From Citreicoccus inhibens (GTDB lineage Bacteria > Myxococcota > Myxococcia > Myxococcales > Myxococcaceae), in the NCBI RefSeq assembly GCF_019039035.1, contig NZ_JAHNZT010000002.1:434001-498000 (forward strand): a DNA stretch of 64,000 nucleotides, read 5' to 3'. A program made the position numbers and the translations under genes. The notes beneath the pieces were generated by a model that saw only the letters and a list, made by a program, of their open reading frames with translations, was not told where the DNA came from and did not search any database. This document shows positions 42,800 to 51,745 of the stretch, piece after piece. How positions within the stretch are numbered: the stretch's first letter is position 1; each line of letters opens with the position of its first letter.

Positions 42800-44188
42800 A
42801 TGGGCGCTCCGCCCCCGGGTGCTGCGAAGGCGAGAGGGATCACGCGGGGGCGACTGAGGCAGTCGCTGCGGGTGTCCGTGACGGAGGGGATGTTCGCGGA
42901 GGTGTTCACCGCGTGCGCCGGGGCGACGGTGCTCACGGCGTGGGCCGTCGCGCTGAAGCTGGGCCCGTTCCTCGTGGGGGTGATGACGGCGCTGCCCTTC
43001 TTCGCGCAGTTCGTTCAGTTCCCGGCGGCGTGGCTGACAGGCGGGTTCGGCCACCGGCGCGTGGCGCTCGCGGCGGTGTGCCTGTCGCGCCTGGTGATGT
43101 TCCCGCTCGCGCTGGTGCCCTGGCTGGACTGGGGGCTCGTGGCCACGCAGCGGTTGCTCCTGGCCATCGCGGGCGCATCGGCGGTGCTCGGTGTGGTGGG
43201 CAACAATGCCTGGGTGGCGTGGATGGGCGAGTTGGTGCCGCACGCCGTCCGAGGCCGCTTCTTCGGGCGGCGCACCGCGCTCACCACCCTGGCGGGAACG
43301 GTCGTGTCGCTCGCGGCGGGCGGGCTCATGGATCGCTTGCGCCCCGACGGGGGCGTGGGTGTGGCCCTCCCCCTGCTCGCCCTGGTGGGATGTGGGATCG
43401 GGATCATCACCACGTTGCTGATGGCCCTTCAGCACGACCCCGCGCCTCCGGGCCCCCTCCCAGCGCGCGCGATGCAGGCCGCGCTTCAACCGTTGAAGGA
43501 CGTCCGCGTGCGCGGCGTGCTCGTGTACCAGGTGGCGTGGAACGCGGCGGTGGGTGTGTCCGCGCCGTTCTTCGCGCTGCACAGCCTCCAGAACCTCCAG
43601 ATGACGTTCGTCCTCATGGCGCTGCACGCGGCGGCCGTCGCGGCGGTTCGCATCCTCACCGTGCCTTGGTGGGGGCAGGTGATTGATCGCGTGGGCGCGC
43701 AGCCCGTGTTGCTTGGGTGCTCGCTGGGCATCGGCGTCATCCCCGCGCTGTGGCTGCTGCCCTCGGCGGACTGCCTGTGGCCGCTGGTGTTCGACGCGGT
43801 GCTCGCGGGCGCGCTCTGGGGAGGTCATGCCCTGGCCATCTTCGCGCTGCCCCTCACGGTCGCGCCGCGCGAGGGGCGCCCCTTCTACCTCGCGGCCTTC
43901 GCCACGGCCGGAGGGCTGGCCTACACGGCGGCGGCGGCGCTCGGGGGAGGCATCGCCGCGCGACTCCCCGCCACCTTCACGCTCGGCGGGCTGCCGTGGG
44001 TCAACCTCCACGTGCTGTTCGTGCTCTCGTCGGTGGCACGGCTGGCGGCCGCGTTGCTCGTCACGCACGTGGACGAGCCAGGAGCGCGACCCGTGCGCTC
44101 CCTGGGCGCGCTCCTGCCGCGCTGGCTGACTCGGCCTGCCTTTGACACGGCGCTCGCTCGGTCGCGAGCGCGCGCGCCCCGGCGCTGA
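42800..44188 (+). CDS. MFS transporter
   Basis: About 462 residues with roughly 12 hydrophobic segments, for example FLVGVMTALPFFAQFVQFPAAWL, VALPLLALVGCGIGIITTLLMAL and VLLGCSLGIGVIPALWLLPSA, and the cytoplasmic loop GGFGHRRVAL in the position of the MFS A-motif. A major-facilitator carrier in the inner membrane; substrate unknown. The ATG at 42800 is chosen because the conserved part begins near ITRGRLRQSLRVSVTEGMFAEVF; an upstream TTG at 42689 would add 37 Pro/Ala-rich residues. Converges with the MCP gene. Confidence 0.88.
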   Translation: MGAPPPGAAKARGITRGRLRQSLRVSVTEGMFAEVFTACAGATVLTAWAVALKLGPFLVGVMTALPFFAQFVQFPAAWLTGGFGHRRVALAAVCLSRLVMFPLALVPWLDWGLVATQRLLLAIAGASAVLGVVGNNAWVAWMGELVPHAVRGRFFGRRTALTTLAGTVVSLAAGGLMDRLRPDGGVGVALPLLALVGCGIGIITTLLMALQHDPAPPGPLPARAMQAALQPLKDVRVRGVLVYQVAWNAAVGVSAPFFALHSLQNLQMTFVLMALHAAAVAAVRILTVPWWGQVIDRVGAQPVLLGCSLGIGVIPALWLLPSADCLWPLVFDAVLAGALWGGHALAIFALPLTVAPREGRPFYLAAFATAGGLAYTAAAALGGGIAARLPATFTLGGLPWVNLHVLFVLSSVARLAAALLVTHVDEPGARPVRSLGALLPRWLTRPAFDTALARSRARAPRR

Positions 44189-44203
44189 ATCACCTCCGCG
44201 GCA

Positions 44204-45775
44204 TCAGATGCGGTAGTCGCTCACCACTTCGGCCACGCGCTCCGAGAGCGTCTTGAGCGCCTGGGCCGAGTCGCTGGTCGTGGAGATGCGCTTCACCGTG
44301 TCGCCCATCACCACGTTCAGCTCGTTCACGGCGGTGAAGATCTGCTCGATGCCGGTGGCCTGCTGGTTGACCGTCTGGGCGATCTGCCGGGCGGACACCA
44401 CGCTGTCGCGCACGATGGAGGACAGCTGGGTCAGCGTGTCTCCGGACGTGCGCACCTGCGCGAGCCCCGACTCCATGCGCTGGGTTCCCGCGGCGGTGAT
44501 CTCCACCGTGGCGATGATGGCCGTGCTGATGTCCGCGAGGATCTGCCGCACCTGGTTGGTCGCGCGGATGGACTGGTCCGCCAGCCCGCGAATCTCGCGC
44601 GCCACCACCGCGAAGCCCTTGCCGTGCTCACCCGAGCGCGCCGCCTCGATGGCCGCGTTGACGGCCAAGAGGTGGGACTGGTCCGCCAGATCCTTCACCG
44701 TCTCGGTGATGCCGCTGATCTGCTCGGTGCGCTCGCCCAGCGCCATGATGCGCTCGGCGATCTGCTCCACCTGCGTGCGCAGGTTCACCAGCCCATCGAT
44801 GCTCGCGCTGATGGCGGACTCGCCCGTGCGCCCGAGGGCCTCCGCGCGCTCGGCCACCTCGATGACCGCCTCCGCTGAGCGCGAGGCCATGCTCGACGTC
44901 TGGCGAATCTCCTGCGCGGTGACCTGGGTCTCCTGGAGCGCGGCGGCGTGACGGGCCACCATCTCGTTCTGCTTGCCCGCCGAGTCCGTCAGGTGGCTCA
45001 CCGAGCTGCGCAGCGCCTCGGACGACGACTGAAGCTGCTGGAGCAGGTCCTTCAGCTTGCCCACCATCATCGCGAACGCGCGCGCCAGCTGCCCCACTTC
45101 ATCCGAGGACTGGATCTCCACCGGCACGCGCAGGTCGCCCTTCTCCGCGATGCGCCAGGCCACCTCGGTGAGCTGCACGAGCGGCGCGGCGATGCGCCGC
45201 CCCGTCACCACGCCCACCACGCCGAAGACGACCAGCGCGAGCACCAGCACCACGCTCACCTTCGCGGTGATGGCCTCCACCTTCGAGCGCGCGGCCGTTC
45301 GATCGAAGCCCACGTGCACGCTGCCCGATCCGCCCGCCACCGTCGCGCTCAGGTCGAGCAGCTCGGAGTCTCGGACATGGAAGAGCGCGCCGTTCTCCGC
45401 CTTGGCCAGCCGCTCTCGCAGCTCGCGCATGGCGTTGGCGTGATCTCCGGACACGGCCACCAGTTGGCCCGCGCCGTTGAACACCGCCACGTAGGCCACC
45501 TTGCCCGAGCGCGACACCGAGTCGATGGCCGACTGGATGGTGGCGTACTCGCGCGCGCTCAGCGCCTCCACGAGCGTGGAGGCCAGCGCGGATGGCAACC
45601 CCATCCCCACCTCCCGCGCCTGGTCCTCGAACGCCGCGCTGAGGCGCGGGATGAGGTACCCGAAAGAGAGGACGGAGAAGAAGAGCGCCACCGCGAGGGG
45701 CGCGAGCGTCAACTTCTGGGACAGAGAGAGTCGCATCCGGGCGTCGGGGACCGTAGGGCTTTCCGCGGGCGTCAC
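44204..45775 (-). CDS. Methyl-accepting chemotaxis protein
   Basis: 523 residues: N-terminal membrane helix (LTLAPLAVALFFSVLSFGYLI), a periplasmic ligand domain of ~130 residues, second membrane helix (VSVVLVLALVVFGVVGVVTGRR), HAMP domain and the cytoplasmic signalling helix with the conserved hairpin tip DLADQSHLLAVNAAIEAARSGEHGKGFAVVAREIRGLADQS. The GTG at 45775 has AGGA eight bases upstream. No che genes are adjacent, so this is an orphan receptor feeding a distant chemosensory system (motility, or one of the developmental Che pathways of myxobacteria). Confidence 0.95.
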   Translation of the reverse strand: MTPAESPTVPDARMRLSLSQKLTLAPLAVALFFSVLSFGYLIPRLSAAFEDQAREVGMGLPSALASTLVEALSAREYATIQSAIDSVSRSGKVAYVAVFNGAGQLVAVSGDHANAMRELRERLAKAENGALFHVRDSELLDLSATVAGGSGSVHVGFDRTAARSKVEAITAKVSVVLVLALVVFGVVGVVTGRRIAAPLVQLTEVAWRIAEKGDLRVPVEIQSSDEVGQLARAFAMMVGKLKDLLQQLQSSSEALRSSVSHLTDSAGKQNEMVARHAAALQETQVTAQEIRQTSSMASRSAEAVIEVAERAEALGRTGESAISASIDGLVNLRTQVEQIAERIMALGERTEQISGITETVKDLADQSHLLAVNAAIEAARSGEHGKGFAVVAREIRGLADQSIRATNQVRQILADISTAIIATVEITAAGTQRMESGLAQVRTSGDTLTQLSSIVRDSVVSARQIAQTVNQQATGIEQIFTAVNELNVVMGDTVKRISTTSDSAQALKTLSERVAEVVSDYRI

Positions 45776-45944
45776 GGGGAGTCCTTTCCACGCGAAGACG
45801 GGGAAGCTGAGCCCCTCTGGAGAATCCAGCGAGGCCCCATATTGTGAACGCGCCCGCCAAAGCAGCGCAACGCCCCTCGTCAGGAAACCCGTGCGGTCCC
45901 GCGGTTCCCGGGTACGCCGCGACCCGCGCGGTCCGAGCGTGACC

Positions 45945-47117
45945 TCAGGGCGCGAGTCGCGGATCCGGCGCGGACTGTTGACGCGTGGTCAACCGCTGAC
46001 GCAACCCGCGGCGCGCGGGCTCCTCCACGTAGCGGAAAACCGCCAGGGACACGGCCACGGACAGGAGCGCATAGGCCGTGAAGAAGCCGGGCCCGCGCGA
46101 CCACCAGCCCAGGCGCAGCGTCTGATCCACCGCGCGCAGCCAGTTGTTGAGGGGCGCGTGCAGCAGATAGAGCGCGTAGCTGGCCTCGCCCAGCCGCACG
46201 CAGATGCGATGCGACAGCGCACGCCCCAGGGGCTCTGTCCCGCCCGCGAGCCCCCACAACACGCACGCGAAGCCGGGCAGCAGCGCCACATCCTTGAACG
46301 CGAGCGCGGTGGGCTCCCAGCCATGCGCCATCAGCCCGAGGCTGGCCAGCCCGCCCACCGCGACGAGGGCCGCATCCCAGGGGGGAGACGCGCTCACGCG
46401 CTGGCGGCGCAGGCAGTACAGCCGACCGAGGAACACGCCCAGCAGGAAGTGCGGCAGCCGCAGCAGCGGGTTGTAGGCCCCGACCACCATCCACGCGTCA
46501 TGCGACAGCAGGCCCCCCGGCGCCGCGACCGTGCGCTCCACCGCGAGCCACGCGACGACCAGGGCCGCCCCCGCGAGCACGCTGAGCCCCAGGGCCATGA
46601 CGAGCCGCCGTGGCCCGAGGCGCAGCACCGGGAGCGCCGCGAAAGGGAACACCAGGTAGAAGAAGGCCTCGACGGACAGCGACCAGCCCGGACAGTTCCA
46701 CTGGCACGCCGCGGCGGGAACCCACGCCTGGACCAACCCCGCGACGGCGGCACCCACTCCGCCGAGTTCCAACAGCGAGGCGCCCGAGAGCCCGCGCTCC
46801 TGCAACCCCTTGCTCACGAAGACAGGCGCCGCGAGGAGCAGGCCCACCAGGTACACGGGGTAGACGCGCGCGAACCGGGCGGCCCAGAAGGCTCGCGCCG
46901 GGACGCGCGCATTCGGCTCCGCACCCAGGTAGCTGTAGGCCAGGATGAAACCAGACAGCACGAAGAACAGCGTCACGCTGTTGGGCCCGCTCATGAGCGT
47001 CTGAACGAGCCAGCCCGGCATCCCCTCGCGATCCAGGTAGTGGAAAACCACGACGTGCGAGGCCGCGAGGAAGCGCAGACCGGTGAGCGCGGGCAACGAA
47101 CGAGGAGCGAGGCTCAT
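45945..47117 (-). CDS. Acyltransferase 3-family membrane protein
   Basis: 390 residues, about ten membrane segments, starting LPALTGLRFLAASHVVVFHYLDR with the conserved early His, and the motif SLSVEAFFYLVFP typical of acyltransferase-3 (OafA/NodX) proteins, which O-acylate polysaccharides or lipids from the inner membrane. A GTG at 47141 would add eight residues; the ATG at 47117 starts just before the conserved MSLAPRSLPALTG. No partner SGNH domain or polysaccharide genes are adjacent. Confidence 0.92.
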   Translation of the reverse strand: MSLAPRSLPALTGLRFLAASHVVVFHYLDREGMPGWLVQTLMSGPNSVTLFFVLSGFILAYSYLGAEPNARVPARAFWAARFARVYPVYLVGLLLAAPVFVSKGLQERGLSGASLLELGGVGAAVAGLVQAWVPAAACQWNCPGWSLSVEAFFYLVFPFAALPVLRLGPRRLVMALGLSVLAGAALVVAWLAVERTVAAPGGLLSHDAWMVVGAYNPLLRLPHFLLGVFLGRLYCLRRQRVSASPPWDAALVAVGGLASLGLMAHGWEPTALAFKDVALLPGFACVLWGLAGGTEPLGRALSHRICVRLGEASYALYLLHAPLNNWLRAVDQTLRLGWWSRGPGFFTAYALLSVAVSLAVFRYVEEPARRGLRQRLTTRQQSAPDPRLAP

Positions 47118-47152
47118 GGAGGCAGGCGCGGCAGCATGCACGAGCCTCTTGG

Positions 47153-47194
47153 GGACGGCAACGCCGGCGCGCTCAGCCGAGGCGTGTGCCGTCC
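47153..47194 (-). terminator. Hairpin between the hydrolase/SnoaL and acyltransferase genes
   Basis: Arms GGACGGCAACGCC (47153-47165) and GGCGTGTGCCGTCC (47181-47194) pair over 13 bp with one bulged base around a 15-base loop. It begins 17 bases beyond the hydrolase stop (reading on the minus strand). No T-tract follows. Confidence 0.55.
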
Positions 47195-47210
47195 GGACGC
47201 CGCCTGCCGA

Positions 47211-48398
47211 CTAGCCCGCCTGCCGATGGGGCGCGCTCTCATCCCACCGCTGCATGATGGTGTTGGACGGAAGCGTCTCGTCCACCAGCTTCTTCGCCGC
47301 GTCCCCGCCCACGACCGGCAAGCCCTGCGGATCCAACAGGCCAATCTGCACCAGCACCGACGCCTGATCCCAATAGATGTGCTCGTGGCAGAGCTTGTCA
47401 CCGCGGAAGTTCACGATGGCCACCAGCGGCACCTCCACGTACTTCCCCGTGGGCGCGATGCCCGGGAGCATCCAGTCCATCTCCACGTCGTGCGTGAAGC
47501 AGAACAGCACCTCGTCCACCAGCCGGTCCGCGCCGAGCGTGCGCGACATGGGGATCATCTTCGTGTCCTTGGGATTCTTGTGCACGAAGTGGTTCGCGTA
47601 GAAGCGCCGCAGGTGGTTGTAGCCCACGCCGCCGGTCATCACCGGGATGCTGTTGACGTACGGGTGCGCCACCATGGTGGCCATCGTCGCGTCCGCGTCC
47701 CGCGTGCCGAACTCGAACTCGCAGTGCTTCTCCCAGAGCATGCCCAGGTCGTAGTTCGGGCCCATCACCCGGTGGAACAGCGCGATGGAGCGCGAGTGCG
47801 CCATCATCTCCGCCGGGCGGTCATACGCCGCGGTGCCGTGGCGGTGAAACCCGTGGCGCACGTTCGGATACACATACAGCTCCACGGGCGAGTCCTTGCC
47901 CACGCGCTCCTTCACGCGCGCCACCGCGGTGGGCGGCACGAAGCCATCCTTCTCCGCGAAGTGCAGCACCATGGGCGCGCTCCCAGCTCCCGCCTCCGCC
48001 AGCACGTCATCCAGCCCGATGCCGCAGTAGGCCACCGCGCAGTCCACCAGGCCGCTCGCCGCGACCCGACACGCCAACGTCCCGCCCAGCCCGAATCCGA
48101 GCAGGCCCACCTTCTTGTCCCCCTTCTGCCCCACCACCTCGGGCATCGCCCGCGCCGCGTTCACCGTCGCCACGATGTCCGCCACTTCGGGCTCGCCTCG
48201 CCCGACCAGATCCGGCACCAGGACGACGTAGCCCTCCTCCGCGTAGAGCTCCGCCACTTGTCTCAGATGCGCGTTGCCGTCGAAGTCCTCCACCAGCAGC
48301 AGCACGAGCGCGGGACCACTCCCGCTCGCGGGACGGGTGATCCATGCCCGAAATGAGCTTCCGTCCTCGGCCGGAACTTCCAGATAGGTGTCGTTCAT
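47211..48398 (-). CDS. Dienelactone-hydrolase-like + SnoaL-like two-domain protein
   Basis: 395 residues. Residues ~5-230 form a DLH-type alpha/beta hydrolase, but the nucleophile position in the elbow reads GFGLGG with Gly103 instead of Cys or Ser, while the acid (HFAEKDGFVPP) and His (VRHGFH) remain. This domain is probably non-hydrolytic. Residues ~245-395 are NTF2/SnoaL-like (MGPNYDLGMLWEKHCEFEF, ...LVAIVNFRGDKLCHEHIYWDQASVLVQIGLL), a polyketide-cyclase-like fold. The ATG at 48398 has GGGGAGGG at good spacing. An extended -10 promoter candidate lies just upstream. DLH-SnoaL fusions are known; the missing nucleophile is the odd point. Confidence 0.85.
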   Translation of the reverse strand: MNDTYLEVPAEDGSSFRAWITRPASGSGPALVLLLVEDFDGNAHLRQVAELYAEEGYVVLVPDLVGRGEPEVADIVATVNAARAMPEVVGQKGDKKVGLLGFGLGGTLACRVAASGLVDCAVAYCGIGLDDVLAEAGAGSAPMVLHFAEKDGFVPPTAVARVKERVGKDSPVELYVYPNVRHGFHRHGTAAYDRPAEMMAHSRSIALFHRVMGPNYDLGMLWEKHCEFEFGTRDADATMATMVAHPYVNSIPVMTGGVGYNHLRRFYANHFVHKNPKDTKMIPMSRTLGADRLVDEVLFCFTHDVEMDWMLPGIAPTGKYVEVPLVAIVNFRGDKLCHEHIYWDQASVLVQIGLLDPQGLPVVGGDAAKKLVDETLPSNTIMQRWDESAPHRQAG

Positions 48399-48462
48399 TG
48401 TCTCGCGCCCTCCCCGAGCGGACATTTTCACTGCGGCTGCGTCTCAACTGGAGACATCTTGG

Positions 48463-48468
48463 ATTGTA
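48463..48468 (-). promoter_or_regulatory. Extended -10 promoter candidate for the hydrolase gene
   Basis: On the minus strand TGATACAAT contains an extended -10 (TGN) and TACAAT, five of six matches. The predicted start is about 58 bases before the ATG at 48398. The inverted repeat GTCTC-N5-GAGAC at 48441-48455 overlaps the predicted start region. Confidence 0.35.
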
Positions 48469-48605
48469 TCACCATGCGAGGCTTTGTGCTCGATTTTGGT
48501 TGTTTGATTCTCGCGAACACTTCGCGTCTGTCTTTGGTGGATGAATCAGCTCGCACTGCAATGACTGACAATGTCTCAGGGGTCTGTCCTGCCCCACGCG
48601 AAGGC

Positions 48606-49880
48606 TCACGCGTGGAGCGGGGGCGCGGAGCCGCGCGAGTCCCCGGCGCCCGCGGTGCGCTCCGGGGGCTGGCGGGGTAGACAGACGACGAAGGAGGTCC
48701 CATCCGTCGCGCTGGACGTCACGCGCAGAGAACCGCCGTGGGCCCGGACGATGCTCCGGGCGATGTAGAGGCCCAGCCCCAGGCCCTCGCGCGCGGAGGT
48801 CGTGGTGGCTTCGTCACCACGGCGGAACGGCTCGAAGAGCCGGGCCTGCAGGTGCGCGGGGATCGGCGCTCCCGCATTGTGGACTTCCACGATGGCCAGC
48901 TCCGAGCCGGAGACGCGCGTCGTCAGGCGCACCGGTGAGTCCGGCGGGCTGTATTTGAGGGCGTTGTCCAGCAGGTTGGCGACCACCTGCCCCAACCGGT
49001 CGAGGTCCCAAACACCCGGGAGGGAGTCACGACTGAACTCGCCTTGGATGACGCGCTGGGGATGCACCGTGCGCAGCTCATCCACCACCTTGCGGCACAG
49101 CTCGTTGAGGTCGCCCTCGCGAGGCGACACGGGGATGCCCGCCCCCAGGCTGGCGCGCGTGAAGTCGAGCAGCAGATCCACGATGTGGTGGATCCGCTCG
49201 CCGCCGCGCAGCACCCGCTCGAAGGCCTTGCGCTGCGCCCCGGGCAAGGCGGCCAGGGCGAGCTGCGACTGCGCCGTGGCGAGGATGGCGGACAGGGGCG
49301 TGCGGATGTCGTGGCCCACGATTCCCACCAGCTGGCGCTCCAGCTCGGTCGCGCGGGCCTGGGCCTCGGCGGCGTGGCGGCGCTCGGCCAGCTCGACGTC
49401 CTGGAGGCGGAGGCGCTCGCCGCGCAGGTACAGCTCCACGAAGACGGAGACCTTGGCCCGGAGGATGTCGGGGTCCACCGGCTTGAGGAGGTAGTCCACG
49501 GCGCCCTGCGCATACCCCCGCGTGACGTAGGTCGCCTCTCGGCTGATCGCGGTGATGAAGAGGATGGGCAGGTGCCGGGTGCGCTCTCGCGCGCGGATGA
49601 GGCGGGCCGTCTCCAGGCCGTCCAGCCCGGGCATCTGCACGTCCATCACCACGCAGGCGTAGTCATCCAGGAGCAGCGCCTTGAGCGCCTCGGCCCCTGA
49701 TTGCACGGACACGACCTGCTGACCGAGCGGCTCCAGCGTCGCCTCCATGGCGGTCAGGTTCGCGGGGACGTCATCCACGACGAGGATGCGGGCACGTCCG
49801 ACATGGCTCGCGGTATCGGGCGGTGGATTCGGCGGGGAGGAGGATGGGCGCATGGAGGTGGCTCGGTCAGTGGCCGGCAT
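48606..49880 (-). CDS. Receiver-histidine kinase hybrid protein
   Basis: N-terminal receiver (ARILVVDD, acceptor Asp in YACVVMDVQMPG, TAISRE, LLKP), then a coiled linker, a HisKA domain with LVGIVGHDIRTPLSAIL, and the ATPase with NLLDNALKYSPPDSP, GAPIPAHLQARLFEPF and GLGLGLYIARSIV. Receiver-first kinases usually take input from an upstream phosphodonor. No output response regulator is adjacent. Three starts are possible (GTG 49901, ATG 49880, ATG 49853) with no clear ribosome site; all include the entire receiver domain. Confidence 0.92.
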   Translation of the reverse strand: MPATDRATSMRPSSSPPNPPPDTASHVGRARILVVDDVPANLTAMEATLEPLGQQVVSVQSGAEALKALLLDDYACVVMDVQMPGLDGLETARLIRARERTRHLPILFITAISREATYVTRGYAQGAVDYLLKPVDPDILRAKVSVFVELYLRGERLRLQDVELAERRHAAEAQARATELERQLVGIVGHDIRTPLSAILATAQSQLALAALPGAQRKAFERVLRGGERIHHIVDLLLDFTRASLGAGIPVSPREGDLNELCRKVVDELRTVHPQRVIQGEFSRDSLPGVWDLDRLGQVVANLLDNALKYSPPDSPVRLTTRVSGSELAIVEVHNAGAPIPAHLQARLFEPFRRGDEATTTSAREGLGLGLYIARSIVRAHGGSLRVTSSATDGTSFVVCLPRQPPERTAGAGDSRGSAPPLHA

Positions 49881-50240
49881 GGGCCGATGTCTCAGTGACA
49901 CGCCCCCTGCGGTCGTGCCTCTGGGTCCAACAGCGCGCGCGAAAGACTCTCTTCCTCGTAACGCACCGCCCGCCGTTTATTTCGAAACACGACGGTGCGG
50001 TTGTTCGCCAGCCAACACCTCATCAGTCCCAGGGATGATGTGACTGATGGATTGAAGCCGGAAGACACCCGGGCTCGGCGTGTTCTCGCCCTGCCCCCTT
50101 GCCTGTCCGCCACCGTGGGGTCCGGCCTCAGGCCACGATTCAACAGGGCTGCCCTCCCCGCGTGCCCGGGTTGATGCGGGGCCCATCGTCCCTACCTCTC
50201 GTCGCGCCGCGAGTCCAAGCGGCCCTGCATGGGAGATGAC
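49881..50240. other. Divergent intergenic region with an inverted repeat
   Basis: About 360 bases between the receiver-kinase gene and the beta-helix lipoprotein gene. Contains the inverted repeat CATCAGTC-N13-GACTGATG at 50021-50049. No promoter pair is convincing and no further coding frame is credible. Confidence 0.5.
50021..50049. repeat. 8-bp inverted repeat upstream of the beta-helix lipoprotein
   Basis: Perfect arms CATCAGTC (50021-50028) and GACTGATG (50042-50049) with a 13-base gap, a size suited to a dimeric regulator or a hairpin. Confidence 0.4.
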
Positions 50241-51701
50241 ATGAAGCTCGGGAAGACAATTCTGGCGTTGCTCGTCGAGGCCTGCGCGCTGCCGCTCACC
50301 GGATGTCTGGGACCGGAGGACGCCGCCACCGTGGATCCGCCCGCGGAGACCTGCGTGGGCGAGGAGTGTCCGTCACGCGGCAAGACGGAGACAGGCGTGC
50401 TGCTGCCCCAGGGCTACGCGGACGAGTGCGGCTTCGTGCCGTGTCCGGTGGTCATCGCGGGCTCGGTGTTGAAGCTGGCCGCGGACTGCACGACGGACAC
50501 GGGCATCGCCGTGCCCAATGGGTTCACCTTGGATGGCGCCGGCTACACGGTGACGGCGGTGGATCCGCCCCAGGATCACTTCCGGGGCGCCATCGTCCGC
50601 AACTGCGGGAAGGCGGCGTACTTGAGGAACCTGCGGATCGCCGCCGAGGGACTCAAGGACATCTGTGACGCGGGTGAGGACGCGCTCCGCGGCATCCTGC
50701 TCGACGGCGCCTCCGGCTCCGTCTTCGATTCAGAGGTCTCGGGAATCAACCAGGGCGGCGGCCACAGCGGCTGTCAGGAAGGCACCGCCATCGAGGTGCG
50801 CAACCACGGCCACAACGCGCAGCTCCGGCAGGTGGATGTCCGCGGCAACATCGTTTCGACCTATCAGAAGTGCGGCATCCGGGCGGACGGCGCCGTGAAG
50901 GTGAACGTCTCCGACAACGTGCTCGCGGGCGTGGGCCCCACGCATGACATCGCGCAGATCGGCATCGAGTTCAGCGGCGGCGCCACCGGCACCATCATCG
51001 CGAACGACATCGCGGGTCACTCGTATACGGGCGCCACCGTGGCCAGCGGCATCCTGGTGGTGGGCGGTGAACTGTATGAACAGCCGCTCACCCACAAGCT
51101 CACCATCCAGCACAACCGGCTCGAGGACAACGACGTCGGCATCAACCTGGCGCAGGCCGAGGCGGAGGGAGATCCGCCCTCACGTCGAACAGACATCGAG
51201 GTGACCAACAACGTCCTGCGCTCCGCCGGGGTGACGAACGGCTTCGTCTACCAGTCGGCCATCGCGGACCTCGGCACGCACAACCACATCCACCACAACC
51301 TCATCTCGGGCCCGGGCTACGACCCGGCCACCCGGCCCGGCGCCACCTTCGCGGTGGACGTAACGGCGGGCGCTCCCGCGCGCGTGGACTTCGTCACCAC
51401 CGAGCAGACCGTGCCCGTGGGCGCCTGTTCGAGCGAAGTGCTCGTGCAGAGCCAGGACGCCAACCGCAACCTCGTCGTCCCTCGCGAGACTCGCTTCACC
51501 CTCACCGCGACGGGCGCGGCGTCCCCGGGCTTCCACTTCTACGCGGACCCGACGTGCTCCGGCCCCACCCTCTCGCACGTCGAGCTGTCCAATCCCCAGG
51601 CCGAGGCGACCTTCTACTTCCGGGCGGTGCGTCCCGGCATGGTGACGCTGAAGGTCTCGAACGCCGAGCTGCATCAATCCCAGACACAACACATCCAGTA
51701 A
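50241..51701 (+). CDS. Lipoprotein with right-handed beta-helix
   Basis: The ATG at 50241 is preceded by GGAGATGAC and opens into a lipoprotein signal (MKLGKTILALLVEACALPLTGCLG). The core of about 300 residues repeats short beta turns (GSVLKLAADCTTDTGIAVPNGFTLDGAGYTV; VRNHGHNAQLRQVDVRGNIVS; IQHNRLEDNDVGINLAQ; TNNVLRSAGVTNG), the pattern of pectate-lyase-like parallel beta-helices. A C-terminal Ig-like domain follows (QTVPVGACSSEVLVQSQDANRNLVV). No catalytic set is evident, so a binding or surface role is as likely as lyase activity. Confidence 0.85.
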   Translation: MKLGKTILALLVEACALPLTGCLGPEDAATVDPPAETCVGEECPSRGKTETGVLLPQGYADECGFVPCPVVIAGSVLKLAADCTTDTGIAVPNGFTLDGAGYTVTAVDPPQDHFRGAIVRNCGKAAYLRNLRIAAEGLKDICDAGEDALRGILLDGASGSVFDSEVSGINQGGGHSGCQEGTAIEVRNHGHNAQLRQVDVRGNIVSTYQKCGIRADGAVKVNVSDNVLAGVGPTHDIAQIGIEFSGGATGTIIANDIAGHSYTGATVASGILVVGGELYEQPLTHKLTIQHNRLEDNDVGINLAQAEAEGDPPSRRTDIEVTNNVLRSAGVTNGFVYQSAIADLGTHNHIHHNLISGPGYDPATRPGATFAVDVTAGAPARVDFVTTEQTVPVGACSSEVLVQSQDANRNLVVPRETRFTLTATGAASPGFHFYADPTCSGPTLSHVELSNPQAEATFYFRAVRPGMVTLKVSNAELHQSQTQHIQ

Positions 51702-51710
51702 CGGGCGCCA

Positions 51711-51743
51711 CCGGGCCGGTGGACCCGCGTCTCGCCGGCCCGG
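51711..51743. terminator. Bidirectional hairpin between convergent genes
   Basis: Perfect 9-bp arms CCGGGCCGG (51711-51719) and CCGGCCCGG (51735-51743) with a 15-base loop, filling the 44-base gap between the beta-helix gene and the convergent porin gene. Confidence 0.65.
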
Positions 51744-51745
51744 CC

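Noticed and set aside
44204-45775. A complete chemosensory gene cluster around the MCP
   Set aside because: Neighbours are an MFS transporter and an acyltransferase; no CheA, CheW, CheR or CheB.
45776-45944. Weak -35/-10 pair upstream of the MCP gene (minus strand)
   Set aside because: TTGCGC with CACAAT at 18-base spacing is too poor a match to list as a promoter.
34304-48445. Shared motif TTTTCACTGCGGYTGC in the regions at 34.3 kb and 48.4 kb
   Set aside because: A single 16-base near-match is expected by chance several times in a window of this size; no common flanking structure.
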